64,000 nt of DNA from JAAELZ01 sp965237995 (GTDB lineage: Bacteria; Pseudomonadota; Gammaproteobacteria; Arenicellales; Poriferihabitantaceae): assembly GCA_965237995.1 (NCBI GenBank), contig CBDEGO010000006.1, positions 1 to 64,000 on the forward strand, read 5' to 3'. The position numbers and the translations under genes are program-made. Within the stretch, counting starts at the first letter, position 1; each line of letters begins with the position of its first letter. The notes under the pieces are model-generated. The model had not been told where the DNA came from. It made no database searches and saw only the letters and a list, made by a program, of their open reading frames with translations. Below, in pieces: positions 54,617-62,847 of this stretch.

Positions 54617-56566
54617 ATGACAACAGAATCCAAAGAGCTAGACGGGCTTGACGACACCGAGATGGACGACGATGTGATGGGTGACGATGAAGGCACCATT
54701 TCAGCTGATTCGGACGAGGAAGTTACGCTAGAAGGTAACAAGGCATCAGAAGACCCAGATGTAAAGCAACCAAAGGCTTCAGAGCAGTCTGCGATGAAGA
54801 AAATGATCTTAAAGGGTAAGTCTCAAGGCTTTTTAACCTACGCTGAGATTAACGATCATTTGCCTGAGGACATGCACGACACTGACCAAATTGAGGCAGT
54901 GGTTAAGATGATCAACGACATGGGTATCGAAGTGTTCGATAAAGCCCCTGATGTTGACGAAGTATTACTTAAAGTTGACAACCCAGAAGACGAAGAGGTT
55001 GTTGAAGAAGCGGAAGCCGTTTTGAAAACGGCGGTAGAAAGTGAGTTCGGTCGAACCACTGACCCTGTACGCATGTATATGCGAGAGATGGGCACCGTTG
55101 AGCTACTAACCCGCGAAGATGAAATTCGGTTAGCTAAACGCATCGAAGCAGGCTTAAAGCAACGTAACGGAGCGTTAACAACTTGTCCAAGAGTGATTGA
55201 AGAAGTTGTGCGCATTATTGATTGCATCCGTAACGAAGAAATGAAGTTGACCGATTTCTTAGTTGACTTCATCGACCCTAATGAAGTGCTGCCTGATATT
55301 ATTTTACCTCCAGCCCCTCGTGAAGAAGGAGAAGAGGTAGAGGAAGATACAGGGCCAGACCCAGTTGAAGCGGCTAAGCGGTTTAGGAAGATCAAAACGC
55401 TATTTAACAATTACACCAAAATTGTTGAAGAGTTAAGTGAGCATGATGATAAAGCGGTTAAGCAGCGCGATAAAGTATCGGCTGAACTCATGTTGCTTAA
55501 ACTTGTACCGGTGCAGGTTGAGAAACTCAATGACCTCATGCGCGACTCAATGGATAAAACTCGCAAGCTAGAGCGTAAAGTAGCTGGCTTGTGTATTTCG
55601 AAGTGTGATGTCCCGCGTAAGGTGTTTACCAAAGCATTCCATGGTAATGAAACCAGCGAATCTTGGTTGGTTGACCTAAAAGCGACGGCTCCAGAATGCG
55701 CTCCCAAATTAAGCCGCTATAGTGATCATCTTCAGCTGCACACTAAGCAGATGAAAAACATTGAGGTTTCAATGGGTTTGCCGTTGGTCACTTTAAAAGA
55801 GATCGCGAGAAAGATGTCTATCGGTGAAGCGAAAGCACGCCGAGCGAAAAAAGAAATGGTCGAGGCGAACTTACGCCTGGTCATTTCTATCGCAAAAAAA
55901 TATACCAACCGTGGTTTGCAATTCTTAGATTTAATCCAAGAAGGCAACATTGGTTTGATGAAAGCGGTTGATAAGTTTGAATATCGCCGTGGTTATAAAT
56001 TTTCAACTTATGCGACATGGTGGATTCGCCAGGCAATCACGCGGTCTATTGCTGACCAGGCCAGAACGATCCGTATTCCTGTTCACATGATTGAGACGAT
56101 CAATAAGCTTAACCGCATGTCGCGTCAAATCATGCAAGAAAAGGGCCGCGAAGCTACACCAGAAGAGCTTTCTGAGTTAATGGAAATGCCTGAAGATAAA
56201 ATTCGTAAGGTGCTTAAAATTGCCAAAGAGCCCATCTCTATGGAAACCCCGGTGGGTGACGATGATGATTCACATCTAGGTGATTTTATTGAGGATAAAA
56301 ATATCCAAGCGCCTGATGAGTACGCCACAAACCTGGGTTTAAAGAACGCGACTAAAGATATTCTCGGCACGCTTACTGAGCGTGAAGCAAAGGTGCTTCA
56401 AATGCGTTTCGGTATCAACATGAATACCGATCACACATTAGAAGAGGTGGGCAAGCAGTTTGATGTAACTCGCGAGCGTATTCGTCAAATTGAAGCGAAA
56501 GCACTTAGAAAATTGCGTCACCCAAGTCGTTCGGAACAGTTGAAAAACTTCCTAGAACAGACTTAG
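54617..56566 (+). CDS. rpoD: RNA polymerase sigma factor RpoD (sigma-70)
   Basis: A 649-residue housekeeping sigma factor. Its parts are an acidic N-terminal tail, region 1.1 (MKKMILKGKSQGFLTYAEINDHLPED), region 1.2 (DPVRMYMREMGTVELLTREDE), the large acidic non-conserved insertion, region 2 (QFLDLIQEGNIGLMKAVDKFEYRRGYKFSTYATWWIRQAITR), region 3, and region 4 with the helix-turn-helix (TLEEVGKQFDVTRERIRQIEAKALRKLR). It stands apart from rpsU, unlike in E. coli. A CAU tRNA follows. The 188-bp gap to the tRNA shows small hairpins but no clear terminator. Confidence 0.97.
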   Translation: MTTESKELDGLDDTEMDDDVMGDDEGTISADSDEEVTLEGNKASEDPDVKQPKASEQSAMKKMILKGKSQGFLTYAEINDHLPEDMHDTDQIEAVVKMINDMGIEVFDKAPDVDEVLLKVDNPEDEEVVEEAEAVLKTAVESEFGRTTDPVRMYMREMGTVELLTREDEIRLAKRIEAGLKQRNGALTTCPRVIEEVVRIIDCIRNEEMKLTDFLVDFIDPNEVLPDIILPPAPREEGEEVEEDTGPDPVEAAKRFRKIKTLFNNYTKIVEELSEHDDKAVKQRDKVSAELMLLKLVPVQVEKLNDLMRDSMDKTRKLERKVAGLCISKCDVPRKVFTKAFHGNETSESWLVDLKATAPECAPKLSRYSDHLQLHTKQMKNIEVSMGLPLVTLKEIARKMSIGEAKARRAKKEMVEANLRLVISIAKKYTNRGLQFLDLIQEGNIGLMKAVDKFEYRRGYKFSTYATWWIRQAITRSIADQARTIRIPVHMIETINKLNRMSRQIMQEKGREATPEELSELMEMPEDKIRKVLKIAKEPISMETPVGDDDDSHLGDFIEDKNIQAPDEYATNLGLKNATKDILGTLTEREAKVLQMRFGINMNTDHTLEEVGKQFDVTRERIRQIEAKALRKLRHPSRSEQLKNFLEQT

Positions 56567-56754
56567 AATCGCACTCTTTTATGCCGCCGGTTATTGCTGG
56601 CGCAATAATCGTCTGAAGGAGATTGCTAATAAATCTTATTAGCTAAGGCTCCGGGTTTATTGCGAAGTTGCGACAGCAACAAGGCACAAGCAGTACTTGC
56701 CCTACCTACAGGGCAGTTGGCTAATGTCGCCACCCATGGCGATAGAAAATTAAT

Positions 56755-56831
56755 GGGCCTGTAGCTCAGTTGGTTAGAGCAGTGGACTCATAATCCATTG
56801 GTCGTAGGTTCAAGTCCTACCGGGCCCACCA
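56755..56831 (+). tRNA. tRNA with CAU anticodon, probably tRNA-Ile2
   Basis: A 77-nt cloverleaf with acceptor GGGCCTG/CGGGCCC, A73 and encoded CCA, and an anticodon arm GTGGA-CTCATAA-TCCAT giving anticodon CAT. The acceptor and D-arm resemble pseudomonad tRNA-Ile(CAU), whose C34 is changed to lysidine. Elongator tRNA-Met cannot be excluded by eye. Its 3' end is next to a tyrosine recombinase gene and probably serves as the attachment site of the element to the right. Confidence 0.93.
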
Positions 56832-56879
56832 TTTTTAGACGTAAAAACAAAGAGTTACAGAAAATAAACCACGGACGAT

Positions 56880-56962
56880 TTACCAAAAACTCTCACCAAA
56901 CTTTCACCAAATGCTTGTTTTAGGTGCGAAAATGGCCGAAAATTCACCAAACCGTCACCAAA
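56880..56962 (+). repeat. TCACCAAA direct-repeat array upstream of the recombinase
   Basis: Four identical TCACCAAA copies lie at 56893, 56904, 56944 and 56955, that is two pairs, each spaced 11 bp, with the pairs 51 bp apart. A fifth, degenerate copy (TTACCAAA) is at 56880. All fall between the tRNA 3' end and the recombinase ATG. They fit arm-type recombinase or excisionase binding sites. Confidence 0.75.
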
Positions 56963-56975
56963 TGAGAATTTTCAC

Positions 56976-58349
56976 ATGGCCGCATACCGAGACTCCTACG
57001 ATATTAGAGGTGGAAAAATAACACTCTATAGAAGAGTAGGAGGCATTTCAAAAAGCGATGGCATATATCGGGAGTCAGATAATTGGTACGCCGCCATTCG
57101 GGTAAGAGGCCATAAAACAGTCAGACGAAGTCTTAAAACAACAAGTCAGGAAGAAGCGGAATCTATTGCAGAAGACCTTTATCAAGAGTTGATCTTCAAG
57201 ACTAAAAGAGGGTTGTCTTTAAAATCACGTCGGTTTGGGTTAGTTTGCGAAGGATACCTGCGGCAATTTGAGTCAAGCGTAAAGCTTGAGAAAAAACTGC
57301 GAGCTAATGAGAGAACCTTCTCTCTACATCAGCTTAAAAGATCAAAGTCAGTAATACGAACTTTCGTCATTCCATTTCTTGGTGACAAGAATATTGAAGA
57401 TATCAACGATCTTGATATCGAAGAATACATCCAAAAAAGAAGAGTATACTGGATATCTGGGGAAGGGTCGAAGCTCGACACCGTCACATACAAAAGAGGG
57501 AGGAAAACAATTACGAGACCTCGTATTAAACCAGAAACGCGAGAACCAAGTTACAACACGATAAATAAGGACCTTATTATCCTTAGAAAGATTTACGACT
57601 ATGCCAGGATGGCAAAAATTATTGATGGTAGGCAGATGCCCGTTATTAAAAGCCTTCCCAAACCGAAGAATCTCATCGTGAAGAAACCTTCTTTATCGAT
57701 TTCGCAGTATCGAAGTTTAGTACGAAAGTTACAGTGGAAAATAAGAAAACAAAAAAATGCTCGGCACAAGCGCAGCAACACGCTTTTATACTTCTATATA
57801 TTAGTTCTTGCAAACAGTGGTTTGAGAGTTGCAGAAGCCAAGAATCTCAAATTCAAAGACATATCATCTTTCAAAGACGAGGACGGTAACGAGCATATTA
57901 AGATGTTTGTTCACGGCAAAGGAAAATCCAGAGTAATGGTGCCTCTACAGCGCACAAAAAAATACATTGCTAGTTTGAAAGAATTCCATCGAGAAAACGC
58001 GTCACTATTTAGTTGGAAATACAAAGATTCAATGTTTGTTTTCTCCGATGCGCGAGGGAAACCGATTGGCACCTTTAAAACTCAACTTGATAACATGTTG
58101 GCAGAATGGGATCTGCTTTATTCAGAGGACGGCCGAAAACGTACTGCAGGGGCATTTCGAAAATTCTATATGACCATGAGGTTAATACGGGGAGGGGTAG
58201 ATATTTATGATCTCGCTAAAAACGTGGGTTCGTCAGTTGCTGTGGTCGAAAAGTTCTACGCTGAACTTGAGCCTGAGCATATTGCACAAGATTTAACGCG
58301 CCTGAAAAGGCATCAGGAGAAAAACCCAATACGAGAAAATCAACAGTGA
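56976..58349 (+). CDS. Tyrosine recombinase/integrase 1
   Basis: A 457-residue phage-type integrase. The N-terminal arm-binding part has YRRVGGISKSDGIYRESDNWYAAIRVRG, and the SAM-like core-binding domain is at about 100-230. The catalytic domain follows with ANSGLRVAEAKNLKFKD (first Arg), VHGKGKSRVMVPL (Lys), GAFRKFYMTMRL (second Arg; the usual preceding His is not obvious) and VEKFYAELEPEH (nucleophile Tyr). It begins 145 bp after the tRNA and reads away from it. The TCACCAAA array fills the gap. It most likely integrated the island into the tRNA gene. Confidence 0.9.
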   Translation: MAAYRDSYDIRGGKITLYRRVGGISKSDGIYRESDNWYAAIRVRGHKTVRRSLKTTSQEEAESIAEDLYQELIFKTKRGLSLKSRRFGLVCEGYLRQFESSVKLEKKLRANERTFSLHQLKRSKSVIRTFVIPFLGDKNIEDINDLDIEEYIQKRRVYWISGEGSKLDTVTYKRGRKTITRPRIKPETREPSYNTINKDLIILRKIYDYARMAKIIDGRQMPVIKSLPKPKNLIVKKPSLSISQYRSLVRKLQWKIRKQKNARHKRSNTLLYFYILVLANSGLRVAEAKNLKFKDISSFKDEDGNEHIKMFVHGKGKSRVMVPLQRTKKYIASLKEFHRENASLFSWKYKDSMFVFSDARGKPIGTFKTQLDNMLAEWDLLYSEDGRKRTAGAFRKFYMTMRLIRGGVDIYDLAKNVGSSVAVVEKFYAELEPEHIAQDLTRLKRHQEKNPIRENQQ

Positions 58350-58513
58350 ACTAGTGTTTGCTTTTAGGCGTCAAATTTTACTTGACTTGATTGTACCCAA
58401 AGCTCACTGCAAGCGACTAAAGTGCCACTTAAGCTCATCGTAGTAGTATAGTTTTAGCAACGCCTCCTTTTTGGTTGGCGACCGCTACAATCTTTGCCAT
58501 AGTATTTTTATAA

Positions 58514-58813
58514 TTAACTAAACAAACTTGGTAAGTTTTGTCTGCCATCAATAACGGATAAAATAATTACTTCCTTTTGTCGCTTTCGATAATATACCAA
58601 GTAGTTTTTATACTTCTTAACAGGAATACACAATATCGTTTTATCGGCAATGTATATAGGGTTTTTGCCAATGCCCGGCATTTCAGAAATTGTTTGACAG
58701 GTTTCTAACACGTGTTCAAACACGCTATCTGCTGCACTCGGCTTATCTAAGGAAATGTAATAGGTAATTTGATCTAGTTGTCCGCGCGCACGATTAGTAA
58801 ATCTATATCGCAT
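58514..58813 (-). CDS. parE: ParE-family toxin
   Basis: A 99-residue RelE/ParE superfamily toxin: RYRFTNRARGQLDQITYYI, AADSVFEHVLETCQTISEMPGIGKNP, and the final strands CIPVKKYKNYLVYYRKRQKEVIILSVIDGRQ. ParE toxins poison DNA gyrase. The antitoxin gene lies nine bases upstream on the same strand. The 164-bp gap to the right end of recombinase 1 shows no gene. Confidence 0.88.
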   Translation of the reverse strand: MRYRFTNRARGQLDQITYYISLDKPSAADSVFEHVLETCQTISEMPGIGKNPIYIADKTILCIPVKKYKNYLVYYRKRQKEVIILSVIDGRQNLPSLFS

Positions 58814-58822
58814 AATTTGTTT

Positions 58823-59101
58823 TTAACGTTCAGCAGTTGCTTTTTTAATTACCCTTTTTAGCCCAGCGCGAATCTCATCTGGCGTTTCATCACAAATACC
58901 AGACTCCTCGCTTAAGCGAAGCTCCTCATTAATCCATAGAATTTGCTCTTCCTTTGTTTTTTGCATTTCTTTGCGAAGAACATGCCGAACAAAGTCAGCA
59001 TTACTAGAAAAGCCACCAATATTTACTTGATGTTGAACAAAACTCAGTAGTTGTTCAGAAAGAACGGTGTTGATGCGATCTGATGCCATAGTGCTACCCA
59101 T
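58823..59101 (-). CDS. parD: ParD-family antitoxin
   Basis: A 92-residue ribbon-helix-helix protein. MASDRINTVLSEQLLSFVQHQVNIGGFSSNADFVRHVLRKEM is the DNA-binding part. The C-terminal tail (RLSEESGICDETPDEIRAGLKRVIKKA) is the toxin-neutralising part. Two in-frame ATGs (59101, 59089) are possible starts. It precedes parE by nine bases, the standard antitoxin-first order, and should autoregulate the operon. The pair probably stabilises the island. Confidence 0.88.
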   Translation of the reverse strand: MGSTMASDRINTVLSEQLLSFVQHQVNIGGFSSNADFVRHVLRKEMQKTKEEQILWINEELRLSEESGICDETPDEIRAGLKRVIKKATAER

Positions 59102-59198
59102 ATATCTTGTTTAATGCTTACACATTAAGTGTACCATGATTGCAGATAGGCGCAAATACGTTCCTAGTAGTTCCTAAGTTTAATTTCCTGTTTATTCC

Positions 59199-60287
59199 TT
59201 ACACTGGCATCAAATGCGAAGCACTGTCAGAAGTCTGGCGCCGGCGTTTATCGTAAATCTGCGTTGTCGTAATTTGCGCGTGTCCAAGAAGCTCCTGGAC
59301 GGCTCGAATGTCTACACCAGCATCAAGCAATAGGGTGGCCGTACTCGCGCGTAAAGAGTGAGGGGAATATCGACAACGCATCACCGTATTACCGTTACCT
59401 AGTCTAGTTTCTTGCATTGCTCGTGGCAACAGCTCTAAATAACCTATAATAATTCCATACATGGCTGTTTCAGTCATTCCACGATCGCTGAGCTCACTCG
59501 ATCGAGGGCCAGAGTGTTTTCTAAACAACGCTCCACTGGTTAATCTTGCTGCTTCGATATATTCCTCTATATACTCAGCCGCCATTGCGTTCAAGCCAAT
59601 GGTACGCTTGGTTGAACCGCGACCCTTTTCCTGTATCTTGATTTTTGGATCGACCTCGTCCATTAAAAAATCCTTTACCTCAAGCCGGCATCCAGTGCCG
59701 ATACGCGCACCAGTGAAGAGGTAAAAAGCCAGAATGGCTCGATCACGATACGCAGAGAGTGTATCGTTGTGTGGAAGTCGCATAAGCCTCTGAGCCTGTG
59801 ACACACTAAGTGACTCTGTTTCGTCGCGTGGGTTGGTCACTGGCCGCTTTATAAAATCCTTGTGTGCTGGATTGGGCACAACGATCGGCAACCGAGCTTC
59901 AGCGGCGACCTCGCGCATGAAGGTAAAAAAACCGGAGAGCGAAGAGATTCGATGATTCAAGGTTTTAGGTGCCAGGTTCTGCCCATCGAGCATTTCAGTA
60001 CGCCACGACCGCACATCAGCGATCGACGCGCGCAATAATTGCCAGGAATTGTCTGGCCATGAAATATTCTGGTAATTGATGAAGTTCATTATTGCAGTTC
60101 GGTAACTGCGCTGCGTATTTAGATTTTCACTTCGCGCAAGCCAGGCTTCAAACATCTGGTCAACGTTGCTATAAAAGCTCTGTGTCTTTTTCGCAACGGC
60201 CGTGCTGTGATGACCGTTAAGGATCGGCGGCATTTGATCAGATGCCGGCACGAGCTCTGGCGAGTTAATTTTGGGTGTTTTGGACAT
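59199..60287 (-). CDS. Tyrosine recombinase/integrase 2 (Xer-like)
   Basis: A 362-residue recombinase with a complete catalytic set: FTGARIGTGCRLEVKD (first Arg), EKGRGSTKRTI (Lys), YSPHSLRASTATLLLDAG (His and second Arg), LLGHAQITTTQIY (His and nucleophile Tyr). The N-terminal SAM-like domain is at about 40-140 (FEAWLARSENLNTQRSYRTAIMNFI). It belongs to the phage-integrase/XerC-D group but is not XerC or XerD themselves. An 18-bp gap separates its ATG from a perfect 13-6-13 inverted repeat. Confidence 0.9.
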   Translation of the reverse strand: MSKTPKINSPELVPASDQMPPILNGHHSTAVAKKTQSFYSNVDQMFEAWLARSENLNTQRSYRTAIMNFINYQNISWPDNSWQLLRASIADVRSWRTEMLDGQNLAPKTLNHRISSLSGFFTFMREVAAEARLPIVVPNPAHKDFIKRPVTNPRDETESLSVSQAQRLMRLPHNDTLSAYRDRAILAFYLFTGARIGTGCRLEVKDFLMDEVDPKIKIQEKGRGSTKRTIGLNAMAAEYIEEYIEAARLTSGALFRKHSGPRSSELSDRGMTETAMYGIIIGYLELLPRAMQETRLGNGNTVMRCRYSPHSLRASTATLLLDAGVDIRAVQELLGHAQITTTQIYDKRRRQTSDSASHLMPV

Positions 60288-60304
60288 ATGGATAGAAAGT
60301 GGGT

Positions 60305-60336
60305 TTACTTATGATAAAAGCAGTTATCATAAGTAA
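60305..60336. repeat. Perfect 13-6-13 inverted repeat, dif-like
   Basis: TTACTTATGATAA (60305-60317) and TTATCATAAGTAA (60324-60336) are perfect inverted repeats around a 6-bp centre, AAGCAG. The geometry (two binding arms of 11-13 bp and a 6-bp crossover) matches Xer/dif-type recombination core sites. It lies just upstream of the recombinase 2 start, so it may also be an operator. Confidence 0.8.
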
Positions 60337-60380
60337 TAATAGCATGAAATAGCCACTGATGAGTTCGGTGTTGAGGATAA

Positions 60381-60413
60381 GAAAAATGGCTCTTTGCAAT
60401 GAACAAAGAGCCA
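60381..60413 (-). terminator. Terminator after the primase-RadC fusion gene
   Basis: A perfect 10-bp stem (60387-60396 with 60404-60413, 7-nt loop) is followed on the minus strand by TTTTTC. It lies about 27 bp after the stop of the fusion gene. Confidence 0.88.
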
Positions 60414-60439
60414 GTTAATATTTGCATGGTTGCTAAATG

Positions 60440-61711
60440 TTATAGCCATCCATGCTCCGCAAAACTATAAGTACAATTTCCACCGACAACAATGTGATCG
60501 AGCAAGGGTATATCGATTTGCCTCATATATTCCCGGAGCTTTTCTGTCAGCTCCTTATCTCGCTTACTTGGCTTGGCAGTATGAGCCGGGTGATTATGTG
60601 CAACAATGATGCTGGTAGCATTATGTAACAACGCTTGCCTGGCCACTTCTCTAGGAAAAACTATAGCTTCTTTTACGGTTCCCTTGAATAACTCATCAAA
60701 AGCGATCAAGTGGTTTCTAGAATCTAAGTACAAACACCCAAAAACCTCACGATCTTGTAATGCAATCTTGCGTTTCAAAAACTCTAGTACAAAAGTAAAG
60801 TCTTTAAATACATCACCCTTTTTCATCTGAGTAGATAAAATATCTGCACCGCGAGCCAATATCTCAGCGTCACCTAAACCGTAAGATGCTTTAGTGTCGT
60901 TAAGCACATGGTTTGTTGATTGTTGAATGCCCGTGGCCATCAACTGAGAAATATAATCAACTTGTTGGTCGCTGATTAGATCGCTCATCGTCGCAATGGC
61001 GTTGACATCTTTAGGATAGAGCCTTAATACATCCAAAGGCGTGTTTACAACAGCAACAGAGGCTTTACGATCGTTTAGTGAACGCTGAGCCCGGTGCAAG
61101 TTATATAACGTTACTTCCCTATTGAATTTCTCAGGGTAATGCCATTTCCCTTGATCATCAATTCCGGCGTAACCAATGAGCGCACAATCGTTATTATGTA
61201 TTGGGAATACAACCTGGTCATTAAACATTCCGCGGCCGCTATAGTGACCTACGCCAAAACGCGTCGCTGTATCCTCACTAATATCAAGTATCTTGACATT
61301 CTCATGGCCATGATCGATATTCTTAAGCTCAAACGATAATGGCTCATTGCTAATATTGCTTTGATCTTGAATTGTCTGGCTGGTTTCTTTGTCGGAATGG
61401 CCAGACATTTCATCCCCTACGTCGAACCGTTTAATAATGAGCACCAATGCATCATTAATAGAAACGTCTTCAACTGCAGCAACAAAATCAAAAATATTAC
61501 CCTGCTTATCGCAACAGAATGTACGAAAGCAGTTTTTGGCCGTGTTAATACTTAGCGAGTTGCCTTTCTCCTTCTCGCAAATAAGACACGGGCCACGCAG
61601 CTGATCGCCACTTTGCTTGTATCCCTGCAGCGTATCATCACCTAAATAGTCTTGTAAGACCGCAGACATAGATACGCAGCGTTTAGCATGGGTGAATTTA
61701 CTTTTACTCAT
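60440..61711 (-). CDS. CHC2 zinc-finger/degenerate primase core fused to RadC (JAMM) domain
   Basis: A 423-residue fusion. Residues 40-95 look like a DnaG-type CHC2 zinc finger (GPCLIC with C42 and C45, then C61, C66 and C67, and GNIFDFVAAVEDVSINDALVLI). Residues 145-260 resemble the primase catalytic core (ATRFGVGHYSGRGMFNDQVVFPI, then a Toprim-like VVNTPLDVLRLY in place of VVEG-x2-D). The Toprim glutamate is Asn and the DxD half is missing, so primase activity is unlikely. Residues 275-420 are RadC/JAB (ILARGADIL, HNHPAHTAKPSKRD with H372, H374 and D385, IPLLDHIVVGG). RadC-like proteins are common in mobile elements, with no agreed function. The gene lies 14 bp after DUF2958. Confidence 0.85.
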   Translation of the reverse strand: MSKSKFTHAKRCVSMSAVLQDYLGDDTLQGYKQSGDQLRGPCLICEKEKGNSLSINTAKNCFRTFCCDKQGNIFDFVAAVEDVSINDALVLIIKRFDVGDEMSGHSDKETSQTIQDQSNISNEPLSFELKNIDHGHENVKILDISEDTATRFGVGHYSGRGMFNDQVVFPIHNNDCALIGYAGIDDQGKWHYPEKFNREVTLYNLHRAQRSLNDRKASVAVVNTPLDVLRLYPKDVNAIATMSDLISDQQVDYISQLMATGIQQSTNHVLNDTKASYGLGDAEILARGADILSTQMKKGDVFKDFTFVLEFLKRKIALQDREVFGCLYLDSRNHLIAFDELFKGTVKEAIVFPREVARQALLHNATSIIVAHNHPAHTAKPSKRDKELTEKLREYMRQIDIPLLDHIVVGGNCTYSFAEHGWL

Positions 61712-61725
61712 TTCAATTCCCCCGG

Positions 61726-62076
61726 TTAGGTAACGATATGCCGATGCTCTCTAGCGACCGACGCATATTTACTAAGTGACTTATCGGCTTCAAAAAAGCA
61801 ATCACGCTCAACGGGCAAGCCCGCAGAGCCGCGTAAGCTCGTTATTTCAGATATACGTACATCGCCGAGCTCTGGAAAGCCCGCACCAAGATCGCATAAG
61901 CCAAAGGCTACATCGGGATCACTAGGATAGAGCTCTGATAAAAGCCAGGTACACTGAGCATCTGGTGTGAAGAGTTTGACCACCGGTTTATGATCGCGGC
62001 CTTCAGGGTGATCGGCCGATTTTTGGCCATTGGAAAGTAAAAGCTCACGCTGAGCTTTGGTGATTAAAACAGTCAT
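61726..62076 (-). CDS. DUF2958 domain-containing protein
   Basis: A 116-residue protein with the DUF2958 pattern VVKLFTPDAQCTWLLSELYPSDPDVAFGLCDLGAGFPELG and EITSLRGSAGLPVERDCFFEAD. The family is typical of plasmids and integrative conjugative elements and its function is unknown. It is the first gene of an operon with the primase-RadC fusion (14-bp gap). The ribosome binding site (GGAGGA just before the ATG) lies inside an 8-bp hairpin. Confidence 0.88.
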   Translation of the reverse strand: MTVLITKAQRELLLSNGQKSADHPEGRDHKPVVKLFTPDAQCTWLLSELYPSDPDVAFGLCDLGAGFPELGDVRISEITSLRGSAGLPVERDCFFEADKSLSKYASVAREHRHIVT

Positions 62077-62079
62077 TGG

Positions 62080-62130
62080 ATAGTCCTCCGTTTACCGCCT
62101 ACGACATGCAGACGGACTGCGAAGGACTAT
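62080..62130 (-). promoter_or_regulatory. Hairpin sequestering the DUF2958 ribosome binding site
   Basis: ATAGTCCT (62080-62087) and AGGACTAT (62123-62130) are perfect complements, and CCGT/ACGG (62088-62091 with 62112-62115) can extend the stem. On the minus-strand mRNA the 3' arm contains the GGAGGACTAT that includes the Shine-Dalgarno site, four bases before the ATG. Translation may be controlled by this fold. Confidence 0.6.
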
Positions 62131-62171
62131 GTTTTAAGGAGCTTTATACAGCATTGCACAACTGGACTACC

Positions 62172-62211
62172 TGTCAAGCTGATCGACATCGTTTTGGCTA
62201 CCAGCTTGACA
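62172..62211. repeat. 10-bp inverted repeat carrying divergent -35-like boxes
   Basis: TGTCAAGCTG (62172-62181) and CAGCTTGACA (62202-62211) are perfect inverted repeats 20 bp apart. Each arm holds a consensus TTGACA pointing outward, one towards DUF2958-radC and one towards the lipoprotein gene. The -10 boxes at normal distance are poor on both sides. It is a candidate operator for both operons. Confidence 0.6.
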
Positions 62212-62263
62212 ACAAAATAGTAGGTGCTTAACTGGATAGATATAATATCTAAGCATAAAAAGC

Positions 62264-62797
62264 ATGTATAAAAGCGTCCTGATATCTATAGCTATAATGG
62301 TTTTCTCGGGATGTAATCAGGAAGTCCGAGAGTCACTAGTAGAAGTTGGAGGTGCGGATAATTTTACAAATGTTCATAGCAATAAAGTTACTTCACTAGC
62401 TGAGCTAGAAACATATACTGACGCGGTGTATGGCTACAGCGTTTCTTATCCGAAGGATTGGAAAATTTCAAACAGCTACGGAGATGTCTTTATTGAAAAA
62501 GATGGAAGTGTATTGCGAATTATTCCTACCGCTGGTTTTGGGCACGAACTTCCTAGACAAAACCCACTCATTGAGTATGTGGAGGTAGGTGGTGTACCGG
62601 TTACCATGCAAGTGTGGAATTTGTTAGAAGGCAAGAAATTTATATTTATTAAATTTGATCAATCACCTAATTCGAAGTGGAAAGCAGGAGCTTGGATAGA
62701 AATATCATATACACCTCAGTACTCTAACGAAATACAGCAAATAGTGTCGTCAATAGTGTTTAATGACCTGCAGAAAGGGATCAATTACAGCATATGA
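62264..62797 (+). CDS. Hypothetical lipoprotein
   Basis: A 177-residue protein. The signal segment SVLISIAIMVFSGC ends in a good lipobox (FSGC, Cys 17). The mature part contains VYGYSVSYPKDWKISN and later QQIVSSIVFND, a pattern seen in PsbP-like/DUF1795-type proteins of one compact beta-rich domain. A TATAAT at 62241-62246 lies 17 bp before the ATG. No functional hint from neighbours. The gene is AT-rich like the rest of the island. Confidence 0.7.
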   Translation: MYKSVLISIAIMVFSGCNQEVRESLVEVGGADNFTNVHSNKVTSLAELETYTDAVYGYSVSYPKDWKISNSYGDVFIEKDGSVLRIIPTAGFGHELPRQNPLIEYVEVGGVPVTMQVWNLLEGKKFIFIKFDQSPNSKWKAGAWIEISYTPQYSNEIQQIVSSIVFNDLQKGINYSI

Positions 62798-62847
62798 GAA
62801 ATATTGTATGTTTAGAGGAAATCACCCATATTGATTTATAATATCTA

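Noticed and set aside
56567..56754. Intrinsic terminator between rpoD and the CAU tRNA
   Set aside because: Two small hairpins are present (near 56583 and 56697) but neither has a T-tract.
56940..58349. Second copy of the tRNA 3' end (attR) close to integrase 1
   Set aside because: No repeat of the tRNA 3' segment was found here or further right in the window.
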